Of a stretch of 64,000 nt of DNA, positions 22,421 through 33,607 are shown piece by piece. The notes under the pieces are model-generated. The model was not told the origin of the DNA, did not search any database, and worked only from the letters and a program-made list of their open reading frames with translations. How positions within the stretch are numbered: position 1 is the first letter of the stretch; each line of letters starts with the position of its first letter. The translations under genes and the position numbers were made by a program. Origin of the DNA: Coix lacryma-jobi var. lacryma-jobi (lineage: Eukaryota; Streptophyta; Magnoliopsida; Poales; Poaceae); assembly GCA_009763385.1 (NCBI GenBank), contig CM019824.1:150976305-151040304 (forward strand). The letters are read 5' to 3'.

Positions 22421-23612
22421 TGTCGGTGGTACAAAAAAGGGGGTACCCCCAATCAACGCACACACCCGAACGCTCCGTCTCCGTCTCGCCCGAGCCCTCC
22501 CAGCCAGGCCTCGGGCGAACGCTCCGTCTCCGTCTCGCCCGAGCCCTCCCAGCCAGGCCTCGGGCGAACGCTCCGTCTCCGTCTCGCCCGAGCCCTCCCA
22601 GCCAGGCCTCGGGCGAACGCTCTGTCTCTGTCTCGCCCGAGCCCTCCCAGCAAGGCCTCGGGCGAGCACGATCGCTCTCCGTCTCGCTCGAGCCCCCCAA
22701 GCCTCGGGCGAACACGCCCCCATACCTCGAGCCTTAACGCGCGGACCTCGAGCTGCGCAGACAGCTGTACCAGCCCATACCACGCATTTAATGCCTTCAC
22801 CTACTCCGGTCATGTCCACTAGTGCACAGCATGTACCACAGTGACTCGGCGTAAAGGTCAAGTCTCGTTTTCACCACAAGCATGGGCAAAAGGGCACCAG
22901 TACAGCACTGTTCGGCCAAGCCAGGCACTGCAACTCCTCGAGGCCGGCTACGCGCTCCTCGAGCCCTGCACCGTAACACCTCGAGGCCAGCTCCGCGCCC
23001 CTCGAGCCCCCGTGGCACCACCTCGAAGCCGGCTCCGCGCCCTTCGAGCCCTAACTACTTTCGTGCTATTGGAGGACAGGTACCCCAAGACCCGGAGGGA
23101 CCCCGCCGCGTACTGTACATTCCGGGATGGGTGCTGTACGGCTCCCGCCTTGTCGCGCCACCACGTCCGCACCCAGGATGGAAGCCACGACCCAAGGACG
23201 CCTCAACAGCGACGATCACATCGGCTCCAGTGGCCCCGACAAGACAGGGTTCCTACCCTTCTCCGTATGGGGCACCATACGCCCCGACACCTGTAATACC
23301 TTTATGTAACCCTGGCCTCCCCTTGCTCTATAAAAGGGGACGCTAGGGCCCTCATTCAAAGGGACAAACACAATACACGAGTCCACACACAGGCACAAGT
23401 CCGGACTCCGGTCCACGCTCGCTGAGCTTGTATTCTCCCCTGTACGAGCACTTAGGTGCAAGTAATACAAGAACATCCCCCCCGCTGGACGTAGGGCCTT
23501 CTTTGCCCGAACCAGGATAACTCCTTGTGTCCCCTTGCATCACCATCCAGGAAGAGAAGCACGCGATCATATTACTCGTTGGTGTGATACCCCCGGGTAC
23601 GAAACACCGACA
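22421..23612 (+). repeat. 3' LTR of the Gypsy element (1192 bp)
   Basis: It has the same termini as the 5' LTR and very high similarity outside the tandem arrays, including the TATAAAAG box at 23329. It has four 49-bp units (starts 22468, 22517, 22566, 22615) and about two 43-bp units. The remaining differences are scattered substitutions. Confidence 0.92.
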
Positions 23613-25302
23613 GAAACGGAGTGGAAGCAGAGACCGGAGGCTTCGGGTGCTTACCACGGGTCGGAGGCAGGGCTCGGCTGCTTCGAGGGAGCGCGGTTCG
23701 CAGGCGTGCTCGAGGGTGTGGCTCGAGGGTGAGGCTCGACACGTTCTCGAGGGTGAGGCTCGAGGGTGAGGCTCGACACGTGCTCGAGGGTGAGGCTCGA
23801 GGAAGGAGACGACCGCGGCGGCACTCCAGCGATCCGGCGATCCTGCGCAACACACGAGACCGCAAGGGCCTGGTTAGAGTCGTGCGGAGCCAAGGAAGCT
23901 GACACAGGGGTCAGGGGAAGATGATCGTGGCCGGAGAGGGAGTATTTGACGAACCCGAGTTCACCGGTGTTCCGTCGGAGTTTGGGAAGATGGGGTTACG
24001 CCGGGCGATTGGAGGCGGGGGAGGTGAAATTGAGGGGTGGGAAAGCTTCACGAGCTCAAGGCGGAGCTTTCGGGCTAGGTGGTTGAGCGGCGGGAGCTTC
24101 GGAGTGGTCTGGCCACGGCGGCGGGGTCGATTGAGGAGCTCGGACTCCAGCGGTCCCTTTTATAGGCACGGTCGGGGACGGTAGAGAGCACGGGATGGTG
24201 TGGATAAGCTCGGCCGAAGCGTGCGCACTCGATTGCGAGCCGGCGGGAAGGACGGCGTGCGCGCAGGGGCCGGGTATGCGTTCGCCGGCGACGGCCACGC
24301 GGCGGCGTCGTGCTGGGAGCAGTGGGGGACGGGGCGGAGGTCAGCGCTTTGCGCGTGCGGGTGCGGCATGATGGCGCGGGCGCAGGCGACAAGTCGGGGG
24401 CGGGCGTGCGGCTGCCAGGCGCGCGTGGCGCAGGCGGCGCTGGCGCGCGGCCATGGCCGGGGCCCCCTAGCTGTGGGTTGAAGATGAACAGGGCTAGGTC
24501 TTAGGGTTTGACTATGGGCTGATCTCTGTATTTTGCAAATTACTCCCAAAACTTGAACTGAGCAGCAAAAACTCAAAACACCAAAGTTGTGCAGAAAAAG
24601 GAGATCTACAACTTTGTCAAAAAGAATATTTTCAAAATCCAAATAGTTTTTGGACCACATTTGAAAACAGAAAAGGGAACACTTTTGGGATTTGAATAAA
24701 TTCAAAATTACTTTTGATTTTACATTGAAAGTTGGAAATCTGCAAATATGAAAGTTGTTCCTTTTATCAAAACCTACAACTTTGCTAATATACCCTTTTT
24801 CTGAAACTCAATAGTTTTTAAATAAATTTTGAAAACTGAAAAGGGGACAAAAACTGGAATTTGAATGAATTTGGATTTACTTCAAACTTTGTACAGAAAC
24901 TTGAAAATTTGTAAATACCAAAGTTGTTTATCTTGGCCAGATCTACAACTTTGCTTTTTGGACCAACCTCAAATTTTGAATAATTTTGAATTACAAAAAG
25001 AGGGATAAAATCCAGGGTTTGGAAATCAGGGTTTTGCAAAGGGATTTGAAATCTGATTTTGATTTTGAACTTTGGCCAACACAACAAAACTTCAAGACAT
25101 CCAACTGAACAAGAATTACACAAAGCTAGGCACAGAGGTGAAATTACCATTTTTGCCCTTATAGGAAGATTTGGGCTTTTAGGGTTTTGAAAAGAGATTG
25201 CTACACAAGTACTAAGCAAACATAAATGCAAGGCAAGGATGATTAATGACTAATGATGATGACATGTCAGGTTAATTACAGTTAAACACCAGAGGTGTTA
25301 CA
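23613..25302 (-). repeat. Truncated Tekay/Del-type Gypsy LTR, minus orientation
   Basis: The right edge reads ...CCAGAGGTGTTACA, so the minus strand begins TGTAACACCTCTGG, the typical start of chromovirus Tekay/Del LTRs. It contains 168-bp repeats at about 24530-25080 and a TATAAAAGG box on the minus strand at about 24155-24163. The left part (23690-23810) has short repeats of GCTCGAGGGTGAG. It is cut at 23612 by the Tat element; the missing piece is not found at 8305. Confidence 0.5.
24535..25075. repeat. About three 168-169-bp tandem repeats with an AAAGTTGT/ACAACTTT dyad
   Basis: AAAGTTGT occurs at 24583, 24751 and 24920, each followed after 17-18 bp by ACAACTTT (24608, 24776, 24945). The AT-rich sequence between dyads is alignable from unit to unit, with many substitutions. 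Periods are 168 and 169 bp. Confidence 0.75.
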
Positions 25303-26849
25303 TTGGCCACGGTTGAACTGGGCTTATTACCCTTAGCTATAGCGACGGATAGATCCACGCTACAACAATATCTTGATGTACAATGTTGTCTAGACGCCAC
25401 TAGACCAAGGGGAGGAAGCGTTGTCGGGACTAGGACAAGAGGGAGTGACGAAAAAAATGAGAGAGGAGGCGACTTTTGAGCCTGCATATGAGGGATTGGA
25501 AGGAGATGAGAGATGAATGACATGTTGACCCACATGCTAGATGCACCAGTTAGCATCCATACAGACGGTTTATCAAGAATAACCAATTCAAACTTCGTGT
25601 GGCCCGAGCAGTAAGCTTAAGGATCTAGATCTACAGCTTTAGAAGTTAGGGACCTAGATAGCACCATCGCTCATGTTTTGGTACCTTTGAGTGGCCTATT
25701 TAGCAACTTTGGGGAACCTTAAGATGTGTAATTAAAAAGTTTTGAGACGTAAATGGCACCGCCATGTGAATTTAGATATTAGACCCACCATGTTAGATCC
25801 ATGTCAACATAGAGTCTATATGCCATGTCAGCATAATATGCAATGGGTCAAAATCAATTTAAACTAGTACCGGACGTCGTGACAAGTTTAGAGACCAAAA
25901 ATCCAAATTAAAAGGTTGGGATCTGGATGACACCGTCTCTCAAAGGATTGTCAATATATTTTATCCTTGTCCTATGCATATATAGAGCTAGATAGACAAA
26001 GTGTGCGACGACTGATTTCTTTGCTAGACAGTAAATTCTCCTGCCCAGTCGGATGACGAGCATTGTATGAATGATGAGCAAGATTTTCTTAGAATAGACA
26101 AGATTTGGATGTCGTTGGACGACTCAGAACTAGTTTAGATCCCCTAGAGCTAACAATTAGCTAAGGTTCCATTTAGATTGTCCCTAGCTAATAGTCTAGC
26201 TAGTGTCTTACCTCTAGCTAACAATTAGCTATTAGCTTATTTCCTCCAACTAACACTACTAAAAGTTAATTAGTTGAGAGAATCCAAACAAGACCTTACT
26301 AGTGCAAACTAGCATAATTAACTTTCTCAGCTAGCAAGGCAAAGTTTATTCACACAGGCAAGGCAATCAAAACAATGAGGCAGGGCCTAAAAACAACAAC
26401 AAAATAATGGAGGATGAGAAGAGGTTGATGAGGACGCTCGTGAGGTGCCTACTGCCCAAGCTCGTCTTGAAGCAAAGTTTGAGTTTTGCACATGGCTTAT
26501 TAGCTCAAAATGTAATCGCATTCACAATCTAAACCCTGATATCAAAGGATGAACATCATGTTTGGAAGATAGATTATTATTTATGAGTAGAAAGTAAACG
26601 GTGTCGCATATTCGTTTGATTGGATATATTTCAATAAATTTGTCCATTATTACCTTATATATAAGGTGGGAAGTAATTCATTATTTACTAAATAATTGTA
26701 TGTCTTGAAATCATATAAACAAAAAATATTATTTTTAGAGCTCTTTTACGGTGGTTCGGGGTACTTCTTGGTTCCTTGAGGTTCCTAAGCAAATTATTAG
26801 TTTAATTAATTTTATACATTGAAGGTTAATATGGTAATTGAGAAACCCC
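25303..26849. other. Intergenic sequence without a recognised gene
   Basis: Short open frames here have no recognisable content. A possible degenerate Tourist-like MITE lies at about 26164-26296: it opens AGGTTCCATTTAGATTG and closes with AATCCAAACAAGACCT, imperfect inverted ends, with internal AGCTAACAATTAGCT inverted words. No matching target-site duplication was found. Confidence 0.45.
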
Positions 26850-28838
26850 TGAAAGCCCTATGTTTGGTTTTGGTAATTGAGACAATCATGTGGACTAACT
26901 TTTATCCTAGTGTTGTGGATGAGATAGGTTATGTTCACATCCAAGATTGAGCAAGGATGGCACACATGGTGTGATGACCACAAATTATTGATCAAGTGTT
27001 CATTTCTTGGAGAGACGAAAGAGAAAAACAAAATCCTATGGGCTCAAGGCGAAGATATAAAAATAGGATATTTGTTTTGCCGGTCAAGACGCAATAGAGT
27101 GCGTGATCGGATTTTAAGATAGATAACCGTACTATAAAGAGGGGAAATCTTTAATTACAATGGTTATCTAGTGCCACTAAGTTGAGTCTCATTTGCATAT
27201 GCATTGCACTTAGTGACGTGGTGAGAGTAACCCTGAAAATTCTTTGTGAAAATGCTAACTTAAGTGCTCAATTTATTATGAAATATCTTGGTGAAGTTAG
27301 CACTTGAAAAGAGTAGAAAAGAAAAGGTTTAATTGAAGCTCGAGCTACCAGCAAGAATTTCTTGTTAACCCAGCTCGAATTGCCGATAGAGGGTGCTCTG
27401 TCTTGAAGATTTTATCTTCAAGAATTTCTCGTTGAGTGAGCTAAAATTGTTGAGCAAGGGTGCTCTGTTTGCAACAAATATTTATCGGCAATTCTATCCT
27501 CCCTACCGAGAAATTCTTGTTGAGCAATAGTGTTGCGCCTATGTGTGTCAGGAAGAGAGAGAGAGAGTGGCGTGAGAGAAAAGGTGCTCAACAAGCAATT
27601 CTCTTCTCCCTCATAAGAATTTCTCGTTGAGGGGAGACAAGGTTGCATGCGTGTGTCAGTGAGAGAGAAGGAGAGCTCAACCGACAATTTCTCTCCTCCC
27701 TCACGAGAATTTCTCGTTTAGCTCAGATCTAGCTGTTTGATTGGAGGAGTTGTGACCGTTGGAGTCATGATTTGTGCGGTGGAAGGTGGGCTGGCTTTTA
27801 TCCGGCGCCTCCTCCTTCTCTCAGACTCACTCTTCCCCATTCTTGCTTTTTGAAGAACCCTAAAGTAAGAACAAGCTCTCTCCCTCTCCTCTCTCACTCC
27901 CAAGGATCTGTGCTCCATTCAAGTGAGAGATTGAGTTCTAGTGTTGATTTGAGAGCTTCAAGAGCATCTCCTCCCTCTCCTCTCCCTCTCCATGCTTGGT
28001 GCTCATTCATGAGAGGATTTGGGGGGAAACCCTAGTGTGTGTGCATTTGTGATTCCATTTGGTGGCACTAGGTGGTTATTGTGATTGTTGATTTCTTATT
28101 ACTCTTGATGATTGTCGTCACCTAGACGGTTGGTGATTTGGTGATTGGTGAGGGGATTTGGTGATTGTGTCCACCCCCAATCAAGAAATTTGTGAGGGGT
28201 TATTGTGCCTTCCCCGCGGGAGTTCGTGAAAGGCAACTGTAGTGGAATGCTTGTGTCATTGAGCTACCCTCACTTGTGAGTGGGTTCTTGCGGCGCTCAT
28301 TTGTTGAGCTAGGTTTGTGAAACACCAATTAGCCGCCGAACCACCAAGTGTGTGGTCGACACAACGGGGAGTAGCGTGCCGGCAAGCACGTGAACCTCGG
28401 GAGAAAATTCGTGTGTCAATTCTCTATTTGGATATCTCCCAGTATTCACTTGGCATTTATATTACGATTAAATATCTCTCGCCGGTGGTGGTAAATATTT
28501 CTATCTCTTGTATTACATTCTTATATACTTGTGTAATGATAGTTATATTTATTAGTAGTTGCTCTCTTGTGTAGTATAGCTTTAATTAGCTAGCTTAGCT
28601 CTTTTTAAGAAATAGTTATTTCTTGCTAGCTCACTAGTTAGAGAGTAGCAACTTAGCCTTTGTGTGTGCATATAGATTATAAATAACTAGAATTGTGATA
28701 TAGGTGGCTTGCATTTGACATAGAGCTAGAGCAAACCAGCTTTATCGCCATATTGTTGTCTAACCAAGTTTTGTTCTAGTGCTTTGTAGATTTTTTAATT
28801 AGGCTATTCACCCCCGTCTAGCCATTTAGGACCTTTCA
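26850..28838 (+). repeat. 5' LTR (1989 bp) of a truncated Sirevirus-like Copia element
   Basis: It starts TGAAAGCCCTATG and ends TTTAGGACCTTTCA; TGAAAG and CTTTCA form the terminal inverted repeat. A PBS follows two bases later, and the gag frame after that. It includes a run of related AGAATTTCTCGTTGAG words around 27360-27720. No 3' LTR is present in the window. Confidence 0.8.
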
Positions 28839-28840
28839 AG

Positions 28841-28853
28841 TGGTATCGGAGCC
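28841..28853 (+). promoter_or_regulatory. Primer-binding site (initiator tRNA-Met type)
   Basis: TGGTATCGGAGCC lies two bases after the LTR end. It is the same type as the sites at 2211-2224 and 34162-34174. Confidence 0.85.
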
Positions 28854-28896
28854 GTGGTCACCATTCAATCAAGGCTTAACAACCTTCGGTGTAGAA

Positions 28897-30918
28897 ATGG
28901 CTCAAATCAATCAAATTGGCAAGCCTCCGTATTTTGATGGCACTAGCTATGATCATTGGAAGAGGAAGATGTCAAATCATTTGAGGACAATGAGTTTTGA
29001 GGTGTGGAATGTGATGGAGATAAAAATTGAGATAGCTAATCCCCAAGTTCCCACCCCGACCGAGCAAGAGAAGCTCAAATGCAATGTGCATGCCATCAAT
29101 GCCTTGTACAATGCATTTGATCCAAAGATATTTGAGAGAATCAAAGATCTTGAGTTTGCCTTCGATATATGGAAGAGATTGGAGGATACATATGAGGGCA
29201 CCAAAGAAATCAAGGGTGCCAAGCTATACATTCTCAAGGATAAGTTTGCAAGCTTCAAGATGCAAGAAGATGAATCAATTGCTGAGATGTTCAATAGATT
29301 GCAAATAATTGTCAATGATCTCAAGAGCTTGGGTGAGGATGTCAAGAACAAGGATTTCATATTCAAGTTCTTGCATTGCTTGCCCTCAAGATTTGAAATG
29401 CTAACTACCATACTCTTGAGAGAGGACATGGACACAAAGGACCCCAACCAAGTACTAGGTGAGGTGATCACTCATGACACCTACCGTGTGGAAAGGAAAG
29501 GGGAAGAAGATGAGAATGATAAGAAGAATAAGAGCTTAGCATTCAAAGCAACCTCATACAAAGGCAAGAGCAAGGTCAAGCAAGCTAAATCAAGTGAAGA
29601 TGATGATGAAGATTCAAGTGACATTGATGATGAAGCCATGGCTCTTCTTGTTAGAAAATTTGGCAAGTTTATGAAGAAGAAAGGCTATGGTGCTAGAAAG
29701 AGAAGAGACAACTTCAAGAACAAAGGCTATGTGAGAAGATGCTACAAGTGCAAAAGTGAAGATCATGTGATAGCCAATTGTCCTTACAATAGTGATAGCG
29801 ATGAAGATGAGAAGAAGGAGAAGAAGGACAAGAAGGGAAAGAAAGAGAAGAAACTCTCACTCACTAAGACGAAGGGTGGATCTTATGTGGTGACTTGGGA
29901 TAGTGAGGCTTCTTCAGATGACAGTGATGATGAAGAGCAAAACAACATCAAGAAGAAAGCTTTTGCAAGTATTGCCATCAACAAGAAGCCTTCTATATTT
30001 GACACTCCACCTACATGCTTGATGGCTAAACCATCCAAGGTAACATCCTATGATGAGAGTGATGATGATAATGAATGTGATGAAAATGAGGAATATTCTA
30101 ATGAGGAACTCATGGACATGTTTGAGCAAGCTCACTCTTGCTTTGAAACAAAGAGGAAAGAGTGCAAGGAATTACGCAAGAAGCTTAGTCTTCTTAAGCA
30201 ATCACTTGATGAGCTCAAGTCTACTCATGAGAGGCTAGAGGAAGCCCATGAGAAGCTCGGCAAAGCTCACACTAAGCTTGAAGAAGCTCACTCTTCCCTC
30301 CTTGACCAAGTCAAGGTTGAGGATGTTGCCCCAACATGTGACATAGGAGTTACTTGTGATATTCTTGATGAATCTTTTTATAATCCTATTATTGTTGCTC
30401 TCACTAACCCTTCATGCAGCTCATCCACAACTACTACTTCTACTATGAGTGACGGTTTCACATGTGATGCATCACTAATGGTAGAGAATGAGACCTTGAA
30501 AAAGGAGGTCAATGAGCTCACTCGTGCCTTAGGCAATGCCTATGGTGGAGATGCCCACTTGCTAAAGTGCTTGGGTAGCCAAAGATTTTCCCTTGCAAAA
30601 GAAGGAATTGGCTATACCCCCAAGAAAGGCAAGACGACCTTTGCAACTCCCAAAACTAGTTTTGTGAGAAGCAATGGTCGATTTTGCAATAGATGCAAGC
30701 AAGTTGGGCACATAGAGCAACATTGCAAGAACAAGAGAGCTAATAATTTTGTATCCTCATTTATTTATGATTCTTGCTATGTTCTTTCCAAGGGTGCTAA
30801 TGGTGTGAAGGCTAAGTTCGTTGGTACACCTATTGTGGGCTCAAAGAAGAAAGCTATTTGGGTGCCCAAGAGCCTAGTAACTAACCTTGGAGGACCCAAA
30901 AATTTCATGATCTATTGA
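28897..30918 (+). CDS. Intact Copia Gag (673 aa) with two zinc knuckles
   Basis: The start is the first ATG after the PBS, giving MAQINQIGKPPYFDGTSYDH. It is a DUF4219/UBN2-type Gag: the N-terminal FDGTSYDHWKRKM, the core ERIKDLEFAFDIWKRLEDTY and MFNRLQIIVNDLKSLGEDV, then lysine/aspartate-rich linkers. A first CX2CX4HX4C knuckle (CYKCKSEDHVIANC) lies near residue 285. A coiled-coil stretch (LEEAHEKLGKAHTKLEEAHS) is near residue 455, and a second knuckle (CNRCKQVGHIEQHC) near residue 600. It would package element RNA. The frame is open to a TGA-type stop after residue 673, but protease and pol are absent downstream, so the element is truncated. Two spaced knuckles and a long Gag suggest a Sirevirus. 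Confidence 0.8.
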   Translation: MAQINQIGKPPYFDGTSYDHWKRKMSNHLRTMSFEVWNVMEIKIEIANPQVPTPTEQEKLKCNVHAINALYNAFDPKIFERIKDLEFAFDIWKRLEDTYEGTKEIKGAKLYILKDKFASFKMQEDESIAEMFNRLQIIVNDLKSLGEDVKNKDFIFKFLHCLPSRFEMLTTILLREDMDTKDPNQVLGEVITHDTYRVERKGEEDENDKKNKSLAFKATSYKGKSKVKQAKSSEDDDEDSSDIDDEAMALLVRKFGKFMKKKGYGARKRRDNFKNKGYVRRCYKCKSEDHVIANCPYNSDSDEDEKKEKKDKKGKKEKKLSLTKTKGGSYVVTWDSEASSDDSDDEEQNNIKKKAFASIAINKKPSIFDTPPTCLMAKPSKVTSYDESDDDNECDENEEYSNEELMDMFEQAHSCFETKRKECKELRKKLSLLKQSLDELKSTHERLEEAHEKLGKAHTKLEEAHSSLLDQVKVEDVAPTCDIGVTCDILDESFYNPIIVALTNPSCSSSTTTTSTMSDGFTCDASLMVENETLKKEVNELTRALGNAYGGDAHLLKCLGSQRFSLAKEGIGYTPKKGKTTFATPKTSFVRSNGRFCNRCKQVGHIEQHCKNKRANNFVSSFIYDSCYVLSKGANGVKAKFVGTPIVGSKKKAIWVPKSLVTNLGGPKNFMIY

Positions 30919-31959
30919 AGAGGTTGACTTAGAGTTAGCAGCTAGCTCGTACCATTACGGGTGCCCATATACCAACATGGTTCGTTGAATATATGTGTCT
31001 GATGCTATATATGGTCAAACGAAATTACAGAGGTCCACGTAAATTCTCCACCAACCACAAACGTTCCAGGGCAGACAAAAGAGGGAGCCAGAAAGAAGAT
31101 CCATCTCATTGAAGTGATCTCCACGTCGGCCAGCACCTGGAGAGACCGTTCTGGGAAAGTATGCGCGATGCTGTCCCTGCTTTGTGCTTTGTCATCTCAC
31201 TTATCGTGATCTTTATCGACTAGTAATAAAGTAACCCAGCGCTCCATGTGTACAAATCGCATCTCATCTGATCCGGACTTGATAACTAATCAGGTTTCTG
31301 CTATGATGCACCTGAAAAGAATTCTACTATATTTCCAGAAAGAAAATACTTTTCTTGGCCAATGTCGACATTTCATCTTTAATGTCAAATCCTAGTGCTA
31401 ATTTCATTCTTAATAAATGAGATGCCATATAGATAGAATCATAGAACTGTAGATATGCATTAGAGTTATGAAGAGAGAGAAATAAAAAGAGGTTTCATCC
31501 GTATGAACAGGGGCTGGCCCAAGATTACACAAAAGAAAGCTAAAAACTATGAAAAGAACAATAAATATATTATAGAAAAAACAGAATTAATTAGCTGTAG
31601 GTCTCTAACCCTATAAACAAGTTAAATAGCATGATGATCTATAGAATCTATTTTCACCTTACATCCTATAAATTTAAGATGGTCTTGTATGTGAACTTTG
31701 GAAAGTTATGGAAACTCAAATTTCAAGCCAAATAGTCTAATCCATTAAGTAGATTCTAATTTTTTTTAAATAAAGGGATTCAAACAGCTCCAAAATCGAA
31801 ATAGACAATTGTTAATTAGAAAACCAAATTCCAGTTAGGAGGAATTCAGAATTCAACGGTATATCCTTCTCGTGAGGAGTCCGAAATTAGGTGAGATGAG
31901 TGCTCGATATAATTCTGGTTTCTTTGGGGGGTTTTCTTTGCATCGGTGGAGGTTGACTA
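30919..31959. other. Intergenic sequence after the truncated Copia element
   Basis: There is no protease, integrase or RT similarity in any frame, and no LTR end. It appears to be unrelated AT-rich host sequence, meaning that the Copia element was cut soon after gag. Confidence 0.5.
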
Positions 31960-32216
31960 CTCCCTCCATATTGAAAAAGCTGACATTTTGGACAAGGATT
32001 GGGTCAAATATTGGGAATATAAATCATAAATAACTTTTAAATTATTAAGTCTAGAGATGTAAAAATTATATAAATAAATTTGTCTTGAAAAGTACTTTCA
32101 TAAAAATATACATTTACTACTTTTCAATAAATATTTTTAAAGAAACAAGTGGTCAAAGTGATGTTTTGGAGACCGTGTCGCTGTCTGAAACGTCAGCTTT
32201 TTCAATATGGAGGGAG
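31960..32216. mobile_element. Stowaway MITE (257 bp) with TA target duplication
   Basis: The ends are CTCCCTCCATATTGAAAAAG and its inverted copy CTTTTTCAATATGGAGGGAG, about 25 bp of near-perfect TIR extending to GCTGAC. TA dinucleotides flank it at 31958-31959 and 32217-32218. It has no coding capacity. CTCCCTCC ends with TA duplication identify a Tc1/mariner-derived Stowaway element. Confidence 0.92.
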
Positions 32217-32303
32217 TATTAGACTCTGATGGGGCATATCACACAGGATTGGGTGGCAGAGCACATGTTTTATGACGCCTAGGTTTTCAACATCATGATT
32301 ATA

Positions 32304-32498
32304 TACTCGCTTTTTGATGTCGTTTAAGAAACAGGAGATCATAAAACAAATTTATTTTTATGAAAGTATTTTTTAAGACAAATTTATTTATATGATTTTT
32401 AAATCTCTAAACTCAATAATTTAAAAGTTATTCATGATTTATATTCCTAATGTTTGACTCAAACCTTGTCTAAAACGATATCTATTTCGAGGAAGTAT
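32304..32498. mobile_element. Degenerate Stowaway-like copy
   Basis: Starting at ATACTCGCTTTTTGATGTCG and ending at CGATATCTATTTCGAGGAAG, it has imperfect inverted ends. Its internal text (TTTTTAAGACAAATTTATTT, TTAAAAGTTATTCATGATTT) is the inverse of that inside the MITE at 31960. It is an older relative of that element, inserted next to it. Confidence 0.6.
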
Positions 32499-32559
32499 GT
32501 TGCAAGAAACAGAGCATTTATCCGATCCAGCTACTTCAACACACAGGTTTCACCAGCCG

Positions 32560-32920
32560 CACCTAGCAAGTGTGTGGTGGGATTGGTGCATGGCTGGCTA
32601 CAAGCACTTGGGGTCGCTATTATTTATCCGATCCAGGATGAGACTAATCTCAAACCTTGTCCAAAACGATCTCATCCTGGATCATTGCTGCTGGCTGAGC
32701 TGCCGAAGTTGCCACCTTGTTAAACATTCTCGCATTCCTCTGTTTCCACAACATCCAACCGGTACCATATGATAACATCAGATATATCATCAGGCTTCTG
32801 TGCATGTTGTAATATGTTCTTTGGCCAGGAAGTGTGTGCATACTACTAATTTTCACCTCACTTCTGAACAAGAACCTGCATGCACGCACGCACCCCGCGT
32901 CCCTCTCAGGTGTCAACTCA
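32560..32920 (-). pseudogene. LINE ORF2 C-terminal remnant
   Basis: On the minus strand the frame reads WMLWKQRNARMFNKVATSAA followed by IQDEI, the motif just after the zinc-finger region of plant L1-type RT proteins (consensus W.IWKERN.RIF). Little else of the element is recognisable, so this is a short 5'-truncated and decayed fragment. Confidence 0.6.
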
Positions 32921-33602
32921 TTTCAGTGCCACTTTCAACATTCTTGGGAAAATCAACCCGTCGAATGGTTCATCATTCGATTCTGATCTTACACGCGGCG
33001 TAAGGAGGTGATGCTTTTGCTTGGCTAGTGAATTCTGTCTGATCGATCTGATTCATCGGCGGGCGCAAGAACGCAAAGCAGCCGAAGAAACCGAGGCCAT
33101 GCTCACCTGGAAATAGGAAGAATCCCCAGACAGACATCGACATCGTCGCTCAGACAACTATATATAAGTCGAGTACTCCGAAGGTGGATCATCATTGTGT
33201 ATTCCATTCACAAAGTATACTGTATGCATACTCCGTATGTTGCAAGCAAGACTGTATAGGTAGGCATTAGCGACAATCTGCATGTACACAGCTAGCCCAC
33301 AGCAGGTCCTGAAAAAGATGGAGGTCGTCAATTCTCAGCTTTTCTGCCAATCGTGTGTGTTCCGCACTAGCACGAATGTACTAGTACCATCGCCAATCTC
33401 CATATACCCCTGCTGAGCAAAACGAAACTCCTTTTGTTTTGCTGAAAAGCCAGAGGAGGAATGGAGGAGGCCGGAGGCCGGTCCGGTCGGTCACTTCCCT
33501 ATTGTGTTGGCAGCGGTGGATTCCACTCAATTCCTCCGATCCGGCGCGGCACGGCGCGCTAGCCGTGGATGGACACAACGTATCCCCGGAGGAGACTGTC
33601 CA
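32921..33602. other. Intergenic sequence left of the compact Copia element
   Basis: No convincing gene was seen. A TATATATAAG run is near 33160 but no open frame follows it. This may include the original distal promoter of the transporter gene, now separated from it by the insertion. Confidence 0.4.
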
Positions 33603-33607
33603 ATACT

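Larger units (their letters stand above)
8306..23612 (+). mobile_element. Full-length Ty3/Gypsy LTR retrotransposon, Tat lineage, with antisense gene
   Basis: The element spans 15,307 bp with two LTRs beginning TGTCGGTGGTAC and ending ACACCGACA. Internal order is PBS, gag, protease, RT, RNase H, a second RNase H-like domain, integrase, an antisense spliced gene, then a purine-rich tract. The second RNase H domain and the long 3' region with an antisense gene are features of plant Tat elements (Grande, RIRE2 and Cinful relatives). Every sense reading frame is broken, so it is not autonomous now. The five bases before it (CCAC preceded by C) and after it (GAAAC) do not match, and the flanks belong to different LTR families. 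Confidence 0.9.

Noticed and set aside
23690..23905. Small protein genes in the GCTCGAGGGTGAG repeats
   Set aside because: Short tandem repeats open all frames on both strands; the location is within a truncated LTR.
25272..25586. Minus-strand ORF of 104 codons
   Set aside because: It crosses the LTR boundary at 25302 and has no domain or supporting composition.
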